A stretch of DNA of 41,418 nt from NCBI GenBank assembly GCA_022865785.1, contig JALHTJ010000127.1, positions 1-41,418 on the forward strand, written 5' to 3'. Source of the stretch: Candidatus Aminicenantota bacterium. Its GTDB lineage: Bacteria; Acidobacteriota; Aminicenantia; UBA2199. The position numbers were made by a program, and so were the translations under genes. Of the stretch, positions 26,781 to 36,014 are shown piece by piece (position 1 is the first letter of the stretch; each line of letters starts with the position of its first letter). The notes under the pieces were generated by a model, which did no database searches, was not told the origin of the DNA, and was given only the letters and a program-made list of their open reading frames with translations.

Positions 26781-28127
26781 ATGGAAGTAAAAAAAAATAT
26801 TTTGCTGTTCCTGATTTTGGCTTTTGCATTCACCGCTTGTTCGCCGAAAGCCGCTACTGTAAAAAAAGACAGACCGGTCGTGGTGATCCTGGGAATTGAC
26901 GGAGCCTGCTGGAATTTGATCGATCCCCTGGTCGCCAAGGGACGCCTGCCGCTTTTCAAGGAGTTGAAAGAGAAATACGCCTGGGGATACCTTCGCACCA
27001 GCACTCCGGCCAAAAGCCCAATTATCTGGACCAGCATTGCCACCGGCAAGACCCAGGCCAAACATGGCATCGATGATTTTCGCTCCAAAAAAAAGGATGC
27101 GCGCGGTAAATTCTCCATGTTCACTTCCAGAGATATCAGGGAAGCGTTGCTCTGGGACATGCTTGACGTCAACCGCCGGCGCAGCGTATTGGTCAATTGG
27201 TATCTGAGTTATCCGCCCCAGCCGCTCAATGGCGTGAATGTGTCGGATTATTTCCGCAGCAGCGCCATCAGCAGCAATGATAAAAAGAAAAACATGCTGA
27301 GCCAAACCGTCTTTCCACCCGAACGCTCTGCCGAACTGGTGAAATTCCTTGTCCCCGATTATCGGCAGGCCTTGAAAAGTACTAATCTGCCGGATTTTCC
27401 GGAACTTTATAAGCAGATGAATACTGGCATAGGCTACCTTGACCTGCCCATCTTTAAAAACTACCCCGAATGGGTTGTGCAGGAAAAACTGGTGGACGAT
27501 GTTGCCGACCACTTGTTCCGCAGTGAAGATTTCGATCTTTTCGCCGCCTATTTCAAAATGTCCGACGTGGTCCAGCATTTCGCCTTCATGTCTTTTATCG
27601 ACGATGCGTACAAGAAGATTCTGGACCGCTCCTTCGTGAACGGCAAACTCCCCGATGACCTTGAAACCCAAGCATATGCGAAAATAGCCGATATCGTATG
27701 CCCGGTCTACCAGAACCTGGAGAGGAGCATTGGCCGTTTTCTGAATAACAAGAAATACCGCGATGCCTATTTCATCATCCTTTCCGACCATGGCTTCTCT
27801 TTTTTCTTCCGCAACAACACGGTCCGCTACAACCACGTCGGGCCGGAAATAGCCCCGGACGGGATTATCATCATGCGCGGACCCGGGATCAAGCCGGGAA
27901 AAATCAAGTTGGCCCGCATCTATGACATCGCGCCGACTGTGCTGTATTTGCTGGATCTGCCTTTAGACCGGCGCATGGATGGGGAGCCTTTGCTCAGGCT
28001 TCTCACCTTCAGGCACGACAGCCACTATACGGTGTACAAGAAAAAAAAGCCGCAGCCGTTCAAAAAGAACCTGGAATTGGATGAAAAAAACCTGCAGGAG
28101 TTGAAGGCTCTCGGTTACATCAACTGA
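26781..28127 (+). CDS. Alkaline phosphatase superfamily (type I phosphodiesterase/pyrophosphatase-like) lipoprotein
   Basis: Lipobox-like LAFAFTACSP; VVVILGIDGACWNLIDPLVAKGRLP, TPAKSPIIWTSIATGKTQAKHGI, ILSDHGFSF, YDIAPTVLYLLDLPLDRRMDGEPL. Confidence 0.88.
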   Translation: MEVKKNILLFLILAFAFTACSPKAATVKKDRPVVVILGIDGACWNLIDPLVAKGRLPLFKELKEKYAWGYLRTSTPAKSPIIWTSIATGKTQAKHGIDDFRSKKKDARGKFSMFTSRDIREALLWDMLDVNRRRSVLVNWYLSYPPQPLNGVNVSDYFRSSAISSNDKKKNMLSQTVFPPERSAELVKFLVPDYRQALKSTNLPDFPELYKQMNTGIGYLDLPIFKNYPEWVVQEKLVDDVADHLFRSEDFDLFAAYFKMSDVVQHFAFMSFIDDAYKKILDRSFVNGKLPDDLETQAYAKIADIVCPVYQNLERSIGRFLNNKKYRDAYFIILSDHGFSFFFRNNTVRYNHVGPEIAPDGIIIMRGPGIKPGKIKLARIYDIAPTVLYLLDLPLDRRMDGEPLLRLLTFRHDSHYTVYKKKKPQPFKKNLELDEKNLQELKALGYIN

Positions 28128-28129
28128 TG

Positions 28130-28176
28130 AAACCGGCTGGGACCCAGGCTTAATAATCCTGCCAGTCCGGTTTTTT
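28130..28176 (+). terminator. Possible terminator for the phosphatase gene
   Basis: aaaccggctgg…ccagtccggtttttt; overlaps 3' end of the convergent M16 gene. Confidence 0.5.
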
Positions 28177-29403
28177 GGGACAGCGGCCGTAGGTGAGCAG
28201 CGCCGCCTGGTCCAGATCAAGATATTTCCCGCAGAAACCGTTGATATCCCTGCTGCTGGTGGCATTGATCTCGGAGATGATGTCGGCGACTTTCTGTTCC
28301 TTGCCGAAATACAACTCCTGGCTGGTGTTGAAACGCATCTTGGCCACATTATTTTCCAGGCTGAGGATGATGGATGATTTGATGTGGTCCTTGGCCCTCT
28401 CCAGTTCTTCGTCGCTTATGCCTTTTTGTTTTAAGCGCCCGATTTCACTGCGCACTGCTTCTAGGTAGGCGCTGACCTTATCGGGCTCGATAACGGCATA
28501 AATGAGTTGAACGCCGCATTCCTGGTAGGAGTCGATAAAAGAGCTGACGGTGTAAGCCAACCCTTTTTCTTCCCTGATGCTTTGAAAAAGCCGTGAGCTC
28601 ATCCCTCCGCCCAGGATATCGTTCATGATCATGATTGGATGGCGCAGGTGAGATACCAGGGAAATGCTGTCCAAGGCAGTCAGTACGTAGCACTGGTTCA
28701 GGGTCTTGTTTTTTTTATGAAACCGGCGCGGACGGAAGCGGGCGCGGGGAAATTTGAACTGCCGCGGGGTACCGGGGGGGTACGCTGCGAAAAAATCACT
28801 GGCCAGGGCCACCAGTTCCCTATGACGAATATTGCCGGCGGCGGACAGCAGCATGTTTTCCGGGATGTAATGCTCCCGGTAAAAAGTGAAGACCTGGCCG
28901 CGGTTCAGCCCGGCGACGTGCTTTTCCCTGCCGCCGATCGGATAGCCCAGGGCGTTGCCGGCGTATATCTTTTCATAAAACGTCTCGAAAGCGTTGGTTT
29001 CCGGGTTGTCGTCGGCTTCCTTTATTTCTTGAATGATAACGTTTTTTTCCTTGACGAACTCATCCTCGGGAAAAATGGAATGGAACACGATATCAGACAG
29101 CAGGGCGAAGGATTCGCTCAGTTTTTCATCGATTGACTTGATGTAATACTGGGTGATCTCCTTGCTGGTGAAAGCGTTAAGCCGTCCCCCCAACCGGTCG
29201 GAAATGTCGGCGATCTGCTTCAGATCATGGCGGCGGCTGCCTTTGAATAGCATGTGCTCGATCAGATGGTGTACGCCGTTGCTGTCGGCAGTTTCGGCTC
29301 GGGAGCCGCTTTTCAGGGAGTAGCTGAGCGCAAAAGAAGGAAATTCGGGAAAATTTTCCGATATAACGGTCAGGCCGCAGGGCAATACTGTTTTTTCGAC
29401 CAT
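28150..29403 (-). CDS. M16 family zinc peptidase
   Basis: HHLIEHMLFKGS (HxxEH), VIIQEIKEADDNPE, ILGGGMSSRLFQSIREEKGLAYTVSS. Met at 29403 chosen, SD aggag upstream. Confidence 0.92.
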   Translation of the reverse strand: MVEKTVLPCGLTVISENFPEFPSFALSYSLKSGSRAETADSNGVHHLIEHMLFKGSRRHDLKQIADISDRLGGRLNAFTSKEITQYYIKSIDEKLSESFALLSDIVFHSIFPEDEFVKEKNVIIQEIKEADDNPETNAFETFYEKIYAGNALGYPIGGREKHVAGLNRGQVFTFYREHYIPENMLLSAAGNIRHRELVALASDFFAAYPPGTPRQFKFPRARFRPRRFHKKNKTLNQCYVLTALDSISLVSHLRHPIMIMNDILGGGMSSRLFQSIREEKGLAYTVSSFIDSYQECGVQLIYAVIEPDKVSAYLEAVRSEIGRLKQKGISDEELERAKDHIKSSIILSLENNVAKMRFNTSQELYFGKEQKVADIISEINATSSRDINGFCGKYLDLDQAALLTYGRCPKKPDWQDY

Positions 29404-29741
29404 GGGGGCTGCACTCCTATGGCAGGTTGGCATGATTATAGCATTCCCAGCCGGATTTACCAATTACCGGCAGATTTTTCACTAACTTAGAGGAAATCGG
29501 AAGGAGGATCGGGAGTTCACAGCCGAAAGAATTAATTCAGTGAAATATCAATTAATCAAACTGCGCCACCCCAATGTTCGTAATGCGTAAGGCGTGATGC
29601 GCCAGGAAGGATCGAAAAATTGCCGGTTTTTCTAACTTTTGTCTTTCTCATCCTCGCTTGACCCCAGGGGAGGCGAAAAGGCCGGAATTTCTAGTAAATG
29701 AAAGAGGTTTTTCAATGAGATCAGGGGATGTTCAGGAGAAT

Positions 29742-30464
29742 TTAATCGATTGCTTCTATTTTTTTTACCATGGCGCTGGCTTTCATGGACATGGGGCTTA
29801 GCATTCCGGCCAGTTTTTCGAATTGATCTCTGGCTGCTTGCTTTTGACCCTGACGCAGCAGTACGAAACCCTTGTAATAAAGCGCTTCGTCAAAATAGGC
29901 TGGATCCATGGCGCGGATGATGGCATCGAATATTTCGCCGGCTTTGTCCGCTTCGTCCTCGCCAAGATAGCAAATGGCGCGGAAGAATTCGATCTTGGGA
30001 TAGGCGGCTTCCTCCATGAGGGGTCCTTCAAGCTGGTTCAGGGCCGGGCGGAACTGTCTTTCTTGGAGATATTTCATGGCCCGTGAAAACTTTGCCTCAA
30101 TGGTCGCACCGTTTTCCGGAATACTCCTCAGTTCGCCCTGGTGGTATGGGGGAATTTCAAATGCCGAAATTTCCAGAAGCAGGCGGGTTTGCCGTTTCTG
30201 CTGCACCAGCAGAACGGAAAACAGGATGAGCAGGAAAAGTGAAGACATGACCAGTAGTGGTTTGAAAAGTTTCAGGACAAAAACCCGCGGCTTTTCCTCC
30301 AGGGTAATACGGACATCTTTATTTTGCAGTGCTTCATTCAGTTTCAACCCGAGAAAGCACTTTCGGCATTGGAAAAAATGCTCTTCAAATTTTTCGCGCC
30401 GGGGTTCATTTATTGTTTCTTGCAAATAGGCATCAATCAGGTTTTGAAATTCATTGCATCTCAT
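29742..30464 (-). CDS. Membrane anti-sigma factor: zf-HC2-like N-terminus, one TM, TPR-like C-terminus
   Basis: CNEFQNLIDAYL…FEEHFFQCRKC, TM LLVMSSLFLLILFSVLLV, helical repeats afterwards. Confidence 0.78.
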   Translation of the reverse strand: MRCNEFQNLIDAYLQETINEPRREKFEEHFFQCRKCFLGLKLNEALQNKDVRITLEEKPRVFVLKLFKPLLVMSSLFLLILFSVLLVQQKRQTRLLLEISAFEIPPYHQGELRSIPENGATIEAKFSRAMKYLQERQFRPALNQLEGPLMEEAAYPKIEFFRAICYLGEDEADKAGEIFDAIIRAMDPAYFDEALYYKGFVLLRQGQKQAARDQFEKLAGMLSPMSMKASAMVKKIEAID

Positions 30465-30479
30465 GTTGCCCTCATCACC

Positions 30480-31031
30480 TTAATATAACTTTTTGCGAAA
30501 AATCTCGTTTTTTATTTTTTTTATGGCCCGCTGTTTGCGGACACTGATGTAATGGTTGGAACGGTTAATCATGTCTGATATTTCAGTGATTTTCTTTTCC
30601 TGCAGGTAGAAGGCATTCATAATAAGCCGGTCTATTTGCGGCAGGTCCTTGATCAGCCGGTTCAAAACCTCGCTCAGCTTCTGATTTTCCATCCTTTCGG
30701 TTTCGGTGAAATCGTAAGTCATTTCGCAGACCAAGCTGACTTTTTGCCGGATTTCATTGTTTTTCCTCTGCTTGTAGAAATAATTGTAAAGCACCCGTTT
30801 GGCGATGCCGAACAGGAATGGTGCGATCCAAACTGCGCTCGTCATCTTGCCCTGGTCAAGTCCGCGGAAAAATGCGCTGAAAACCTCTTGTACCAAGTCT
30901 TCATAATTATTCTCGCCCTTGATGCGGTTGCGAAAATACAAAAAAATGCGCGGATTGAATGTTTCGATCAGTTTTTTTTGCGCTTGCGGGTCATGGTTGC
31001 ACAATTTTTCAAAAAAGTGGGCGCTGTCCAT
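30480..31031 (-). CDS. ECF-type RNA polymerase sigma factor
   Basis: NNYEDLVQEVFSAFFRGLDQ (region 2), LPQIDRLIMNAFYLQEKKITEISDMINRSNHYISVRKQRAIKKIK (region 4). Confidence 0.9.
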   Translation of the reverse strand: MDSAHFFEKLCNHDPQAQKKLIETFNPRIFLYFRNRIKGENNYEDLVQEVFSAFFRGLDQGKMTSAVWIAPFLFGIAKRVLYNYFYKQRKNNEIRQKVSLVCEMTYDFTETERMENQKLSEVLNRLIKDLPQIDRLIMNAFYLQEKKITEISDMINRSNHYISVRKQRAIKKIKNEIFRKKLY

Positions 31032-31034
31032 CTT

Positions 31035-31427
31035 TCAGGGCAGTGGATGCAAATCCTTTTCCAGAAAATTGTTGCTGAAATCGGATTCGGGGATTGCTTT
31101 TTCCACGTTCACATCCACCCTGATCTTCAGCGCCTTACCGGCCCTGAAATTGGTCTTGAATATAATAAAACTGTTTTTTAAAAAAATGGTGGGGTCAATG
31201 ACTTTAATCTTATATTCGGCCCGTTTTACGCTATTGATCGCCAGCTTCAGAAAAATCTTTTCCCGGGTTTGCAGAGGGAATTGGTAATCCTGGCTGGAAG
31301 AATTTTCAATTTTCAAGGCAATGAAGCCGTCCTGAAGCACCAGGATGTCACTGATTTTGAAATCCGGCACTTCTCCGGCCTGCAAAAGCATCAAAGCCGG
31401 CATCAGAAAAAACGACAATATTTTCAT
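31035..31427 (-). CDS. Small exported protein, CARDB-like
   Basis: Signal peptide MKILSFFLMPALMLLQAG; DFKISDILVLQDGFIALKIENSS…VDVNVEKAIPESDFSNN resembles CARDB strands; 3 nt upstream of sigma gene. Confidence 0.6.
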   Translation of the reverse strand: MKILSFFLMPALMLLQAGEVPDFKISDILVLQDGFIALKIENSSSQDYQFPLQTREKIFLKLAINSVKRAEYKIKVIDPTIFLKNSFIIFKTNFRAGKALKIRVDVNVEKAIPESDFSNNFLEKDLHPLP

Positions 31428-31486
31428 TGTGGCCACCCTCAGAATACATACAGATAATAAACCAATATCTCAAATATAACAACCGA

Positions 31487-31515
31487 TTGCAAAAAAAAAC
31501 GTTATGGCCTATAAT
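31487..31515 (+). promoter_or_regulatory. sigma70-type promoter TTGCAA-N17-TATAAT for the CHAT gene
   Basis: -10 31510-31515, ATG at 31524. Confidence 0.7.
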
Positions 31516-31523
31516 TTTTGCCG

Positions 31524-33113
31524 ATGAAGAAGATAGGTCTGGCATGGTTTTTCCTTTTGTTGATGTGGTCGCTGCCGGCTTCGGAGCCTGCTATTCACGG
31601 AAAGGGCTTGCCGCGGTTGAAGAAAGATTTTTCCAAAATCATCTGCCGCTTGCTCAGCGGCTTTGAACTGCGCCGCGAGAGTCGATTTTTGCAGGCAGCG
31701 CTTTTTTTCAGCGAGATCAGGTCCCATCCGCTTTGGGAAATGACCTGGGGTAAACGCAGGCAATCGCTGGCAGCCGAACAAAAACTGCTGAAAGCTAGCG
31801 CCCTGCTCTGCAGTCATCTGCGTAGCGATACTTACCTGTCCAAAAAAAGCGAATGGAATCTATCCCTGCTGGCAATGGATTATTTACGCATGGCAGACCG
31901 TGTTCAGGTGCCGGCGCTCAAGGCGGCACTGTGTCCGCCTGATGGTTGGGAGATCGGCCGGGTGCAAAAACAACTAGAGGCCGGGCAGGTGCTGCTGAAG
32001 TACGCTTTACTTGAAAACCGCATACTGGTATTTTTCATCGCTGACGGCGCGGTCGGATATGAATTTCTCTCGGCCAGTACGGCGCATGCCGTGCAAATGA
32101 TCGACCGGCTTTCCGAACCACTGGAGGATTTAGCCAACGGCAGGGTCGATTATCTGCGCATTCATTTTGACATGGAACTGGCGCAACGGCTTTACAATAT
32201 TTTCCTGAAAAAGGCGGTCGAGCGTTTTCCTCATTGCGACGAGCTTTTCATCATTCCCGATCAGGAACTTTTCAAGCTGCCTTTTGAAGCCCTGGTTATG
32301 GGTTTTAACAAAAACTTCCAGCAGGACGATGTTTTGTTTTCTGAGTACAAGGCAGCCGATTATGTCATTCAAAAATACACGGTTTCGTATTATCTTTCCC
32401 TTGCCGATTTTTTACGGAAATTCCCTGGCTCCAAGAGTCATCCGCTCACTCTGGCCGCTTTCGGCCAGCCGCTTATCACGCAGGCACCGAAAAACGCACA
32501 TTTCCCGAACCAGGCAAGTGTCAGCTACATAGCCGAAATCCCTTCAACGCGCCTGGAGATACTGAACCTGGAAAAAATGTTTGCCGTTTCGCGCCGGCGC
32601 ATATTCCTGGGCGCCAGTTTCAATCATGCCAATTTTGTCCGCTTCGCGTCCCAGGCCAGGCTTATCCATATCGCTACCCACTTTTTTACCAACCACGAGG
32701 ATCCGTCCTGCTCGGCTTTTCTGTTTTCCTCGACCGCCACATACCCGTCTATGTGCCAGGCCAAACAGATTCTCAAACTGCGTCTGCAGGCTGAACTGGT
32801 AATCCTCAGCGCCTGCGAAACTTCGGAAAAAAATTTACTGGGCCTCAAGTCGTTGAGCGGCATGACGGCCGCTTTTCGCCAATCCGGGGTGCGGGATCTG
32901 ATAGCCAGCCTCTGGCCTGTGGATGAATTCAGTTCCCTGATCGTGCCGTTATTCTACGGGGAATACCTGCAGAGCGGGGCTTGCGCCGCGGCCTTAAGAA
33001 AGGCCAAATTGATTCTTTTCGACAAAACCATTCCCATCCAGGACAATGTCCGGCTCTCATTGGCCCATCCCTTCCTGTGGGCCAATTATGTCCTGGTTCA
33101 TTTCTATCGCTGA
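31524..33113 (+). CDS. Exported CHAT-domain (caspase-like) protease
   Basis: Signal peptide MKKIGLAWFFLLLMWSLPAS; LIHIATHFFTNHEDPSCSAFLF (His) and LVILSACETSEK…GMTAAFRQSGVRDLIASLWPVDE (Cys) typical of CHAT. Confidence 0.88.
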   Translation: MKKIGLAWFFLLLMWSLPASEPAIHGKGLPRLKKDFSKIICRLLSGFELRRESRFLQAALFFSEIRSHPLWEMTWGKRRQSLAAEQKLLKASALLCSHLRSDTYLSKKSEWNLSLLAMDYLRMADRVQVPALKAALCPPDGWEIGRVQKQLEAGQVLLKYALLENRILVFFIADGAVGYEFLSASTAHAVQMIDRLSEPLEDLANGRVDYLRIHFDMELAQRLYNIFLKKAVERFPHCDELFIIPDQELFKLPFEALVMGFNKNFQQDDVLFSEYKAADYVIQKYTVSYYLSLADFLRKFPGSKSHPLTLAAFGQPLITQAPKNAHFPNQASVSYIAEIPSTRLEILNLEKMFAVSRRRIFLGASFNHANFVRFASQARLIHIATHFFTNHEDPSCSAFLFSSTATYPSMCQAKQILKLRLQAELVILSACETSEKNLLGLKSLSGMTAAFRQSGVRDLIASLWPVDEFSSLIVPLFYGEYLQSGACAAALRKAKLILFDKTIPIQDNVRLSLAHPFLWANYVLVHFYR

Positions 33114-33285
33114 AAGCTCCTCAATCCCGGAAAAATTTTGCAAAGACGCGGATCATGTACAGGTGATCGGCTGTGCCGGCCGTTTCCCGGATCGAGCGCC
33201 TGGCCAGCATGGCTTTGCGACATCGACCGTTTGCATTTCCAGTCCGGACGATACAACCGCACCAATGGTCGATCCGCAGGCCATC

Positions 33286-33314
33286 TTGACTGCTGTTTTA
33301 AAAAACGCTACACT
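33286..33314 (+). promoter_or_regulatory. sigma70-type promoter TTGACT-N17-TACACT
   Basis: Followed by aggag SD and ATG 33332. Confidence 0.55.
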
Positions 33315-33331
33315 GCCAGCCAGGAGCAACG

Positions 33332-34099
33332 ATGATCGCCTTGCTGGAGGAGACGCGGGAGTTCCGCCGAGTAGCCGAGGTCCTATTCATCAAAGGCTGG
33401 GCTGAAGCCAGTGCCGGCAACATTTCCCTGCGCTTGGCCGCTCCCCCCGCCCTTGACAAACTTAGACCCGAGCCTGACAAAATCATGGAAGCCTCAGTGG
33501 ACATGACGGATCTGATCGGAGATTGCTTCCTGGTTACCGCCAGCGGCAGCCGCATGCGCGAAATCGCCGCCGAACCTGAAACGGGTCTTTGCCTGATCCA
33601 AATCATTGACAACAGGCATTTTTGGATCATTGACGGTTCCGAGAAATTAAGTAGCGAGTGGGCCACCCACGCCGGCCTGCATTCTCTTTTCAAGGAGAAC
33701 CGCAGCGGCGAACGGGCCGTGGTTCATTGTCATCCGCTCAGCCTGATCGCTCTGAGCCATATTTTCAACTCTGAAAAAGAAATCAATGAGAGGATTTTCC
33801 GCCTGCAGCACGAGACGCGTCTGTTCGTCCCGGAAATGCTCGGGTTGATCCCCTACGCCGTTACCGGCTCCAAAATCCTGGCCAAGGCCAGCAAGGAGAA
33901 ATTGAAGAAATACCGTCTGGCCCTTTGGGACAAGCATGGCGTCATCGCCTCGGGAAAAAACCTGAGCCAGGCTCTGGACCGGATTGAAATCGTGGAGAAA
34001 GCGGCTGCTCTTTATATGCAGTTGAAATCCATAGGCCTGGAACCGGAGGGGTTGAGCGACAAGCAGATTACCGAGACTCTGCGCGCCTTTAAAAAATGA
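33332..34099 (+). CDS. Class II aldolase/adducin family protein
   Basis: AEASAGNISLRL, SSEWATHAGLHSLF, AVVHCHPLSLIAL, LWDKHGVIASGKNLSQALDRIEIVEKAA; rhamnulose-1-phosphate aldolase-like. Confidence 0.82.
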   Translation: MIALLEETREFRRVAEVLFIKGWAEASAGNISLRLAAPPALDKLRPEPDKIMEASVDMTDLIGDCFLVTASGSRMREIAAEPETGLCLIQIIDNRHFWIIDGSEKLSSEWATHAGLHSLFKENRSGERAVVHCHPLSLIALSHIFNSEKEINERIFRLQHETRLFVPEMLGLIPYAVTGSKILAKASKEKLKKYRLALWDKHGVIASGKNLSQALDRIEIVEKAAALYMQLKSIGLEPEGLSDKQITETLRAFKK

Positions 34100-35067
34100 A
34101 AAAAACATTTACGGTCATTTCGATTTTCATGCTGACCTCGGCGCTGTTCCCCAACCGGGATCTGACCTACCGCTTGGAGTACCAGATCTGCGGCAGCGCG
34201 GTTTCGCGCTTGCTATTGGTCATTCCCATCCGCGTTTATTATGATGCGTCGGCAGCGATCGACCTGAAGGTTCGCCCGGGGCCCGACGGCGCCGCCGTCT
34301 TTACCTATGCCGGCATTCCCCGCTCAGCTTACATCATCAGGACGCTTGGTTTCTCCGGCAAAACCCTGGCCCTGCTCAGTGTCGATCAGGACGAAGCTGC
34401 CGGAAAGATTTTTATCGATCAACTCTTGCTTCAGTGGCAGAAGCAGACACCTGAATTTTCCGAGCGAGTGAAAACAATAAAAAAATTCCCCCACCAGCTG
34501 ACAACTACCGGTCCGGAGGCATTTGCCTTTGAAAGGGACGGCCAAGGCTATTACAACAATTTCACTGTCGGCCTGGAACCGCGTTACAAATACCACCCTG
34601 CTCAAATCGGCATCTATTTCAAGATCTTTCCCACACTGGCTGAATTACTGAAACTGCTTAACCATCGTTTCACCCCCGGCCAGGCCAGTGCTCCATTCGG
34701 CCCGTTTCCCGCCGAGTGGACGGGCGATGGGCTTGATTTTTCCGACAGCCTGAACCGGGTAGCGGTGCTGCTGGAAAAGATTGTCAGGTCCAAGGTCACG
34801 GTAAAGCAAAAATCCCCTTTGCGACTGCACTTCCGCATTGCCGCCAATAATTCCGAAGAGATGGAGATATGCGGGGAATCTTATCCCGACGTTCCGCTTT
34901 GGAAAGGATTCATGATCAGGGAAATTTTTCGCCGGGTACGGTTGCGCCAGGCGGACCGGGCTCTGCTTGCCGACGAATTATGGATGGGGGTGCGCAACAG
35001 CAAAGGCCAGGGCGGTTTTTGCAGACTGCAACTGAAAATGATCGAATCTGAGGAGGATAAAAAATGA
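34096..35067 (+). CDS. Exported hypothetical protein (possibly DUF3108-like)
   Basis: Signal peptide; LTYRLEYQICGSAV…; overlaps preceding stop and following fabD start by 4 nt each. Confidence 0.6.
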   Translation: MKKTFTVISIFMLTSALFPNRDLTYRLEYQICGSAVSRLLLVIPIRVYYDASAAIDLKVRPGPDGAAVFTYAGIPRSAYIIRTLGFSGKTLALLSVDQDEAAGKIFIDQLLLQWQKQTPEFSERVKTIKKFPHQLTTTGPEAFAFERDGQGYYNNFTVGLEPRYKYHPAQIGIYFKIFPTLAELLKLLNHRFTPGQASAPFGPFPAEWTGDGLDFSDSLNRVAVLLEKIVRSKVTVKQKSPLRLHFRIAANNSEEMEICGESYPDVPLWKGFMIREIFRRVRLRQADRALLADELWMGVRNSKGQGGFCRLQLKMIESEEDKK

Positions 35068-36014
35068 ACGACAGCGCCTTTTTATTTCCCGGTCAGGGTT
35101 CGCAGGCTGTTGGCATGGGGCTGGACCTTTTCGAGAAAAGTGAATTCGCCAAAAAAACCTTCAAGCAGGCCGATGATATCCTGGGATATTATTTATCACG
35201 CATTTGTTTTACGGGTCCGGAAGAGGAACTGAAACTGACCTGCAACACCCAGCCGGCCCTGCTCACGGTTTCCTACATTCTTTATTCACTTTGGCAAAAG
35301 GAACCACTGCTGGCGGCCGGGCACAGTCTGGGTGAGTATTCGGCCCTGCTTTGCGCCGGGGTGTTCACTTATGAAGAGGGGCTCACCCTGGTTCACAAAC
35401 GGGGCAAATACATGCAGGAGGCAGTGCCAGTCGGCAAAGGGGCCATGGCCGCCCTGATCGGCGCAGATATAGAGAATGTGCGCCGTACCGTTGCTGTGGT
35501 GAACGATGAGAATGGCGGCTTGCCCGCCGACCCCGAAGGGGTAAGGCGGGTTGTCAACCTGGCCAACTGGAACAGTGCCAGCCAGGTTGTGATCTCGGGC
35601 GAAAAAGGGGCGGTAGAGGATGCGGCGCGACGCCTGGGGGTAAAAACGATCTTTTTGCCGGTTTCCGCTCCTTTTCATTCGGAGCTGATGCTCCCGGCTG
35701 AGGAGAAATTGGCCCTGGACCTCGACCGCGTGGTTTTTGCCGATCCCAGATTCCCGGTCATTAACAATTGGCAGGTGCAAAAGGTCAGGAGTGGGGCAGA
35801 CGCCCGCGCCGGTTTAAAAATGCAGGTTTCACGTCCGGTCCGCTGGCAGGAAACCATGGAGTCACTGCTCCTTGATCCAGGCGTCGCCAGATTCGCCGAG
35901 ATAGGCAGCGGCAAAGTGCTGGCCGGGCTGCTCAAACGCGCCGCCCGGGACAAGCAACGTGATATCCCGGTCGTGAATATTGAAAATCTGGCCGATATCG
36001 AAAAAAATCCCTGA
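35064..36014 (+). CDS. fabD: Malonyl-CoA--ACP transacylase
   Basis: AFLFPGQGSQAVGMG, AAGHSLGEYSALLCAGVF, APFHSELMLPAEEKL, EIGSGKVLAGLLKR. Confidence 0.94.
   Translation: MNDSAFLFPGQGSQAVGMGLDLFEKSEFAKKTFKQADDILGYYLSRICFTGPEEELKLTCNTQPALLTVSYILYSLWQKEPLLAAGHSLGEYSALLCAGVFTYEEGLTLVHKRGKYMQEAVPVGKGAMAALIGADIENVRRTVAVVNDENGGLPADPEGVRRVVNLANWNSASQVVISGEKGAVEDAARRLGVKTIFLPVSAPFHSELMLPAEEKLALDLDRVVFADPRFPVINNWQVQKVRSGADARAGLKMQVSRPVRWQETMESLLLDPGVARFAEIGSGKVLAGLLKRAARDKQRDIPVVNIENLADIEKNP

Noticed and set aside
26694-27836. 380-aa minus-strand ORF
   Set aside because: Antisense to the phosphatase gene, which has clear family motifs; no independent start signal or domain.
29490-29741. ~250-nt gap between M16 and anti-sigma genes considered as an ncRNA
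   Set aside because: No convincing hairpin plus T-tract or promoter; not enough support.
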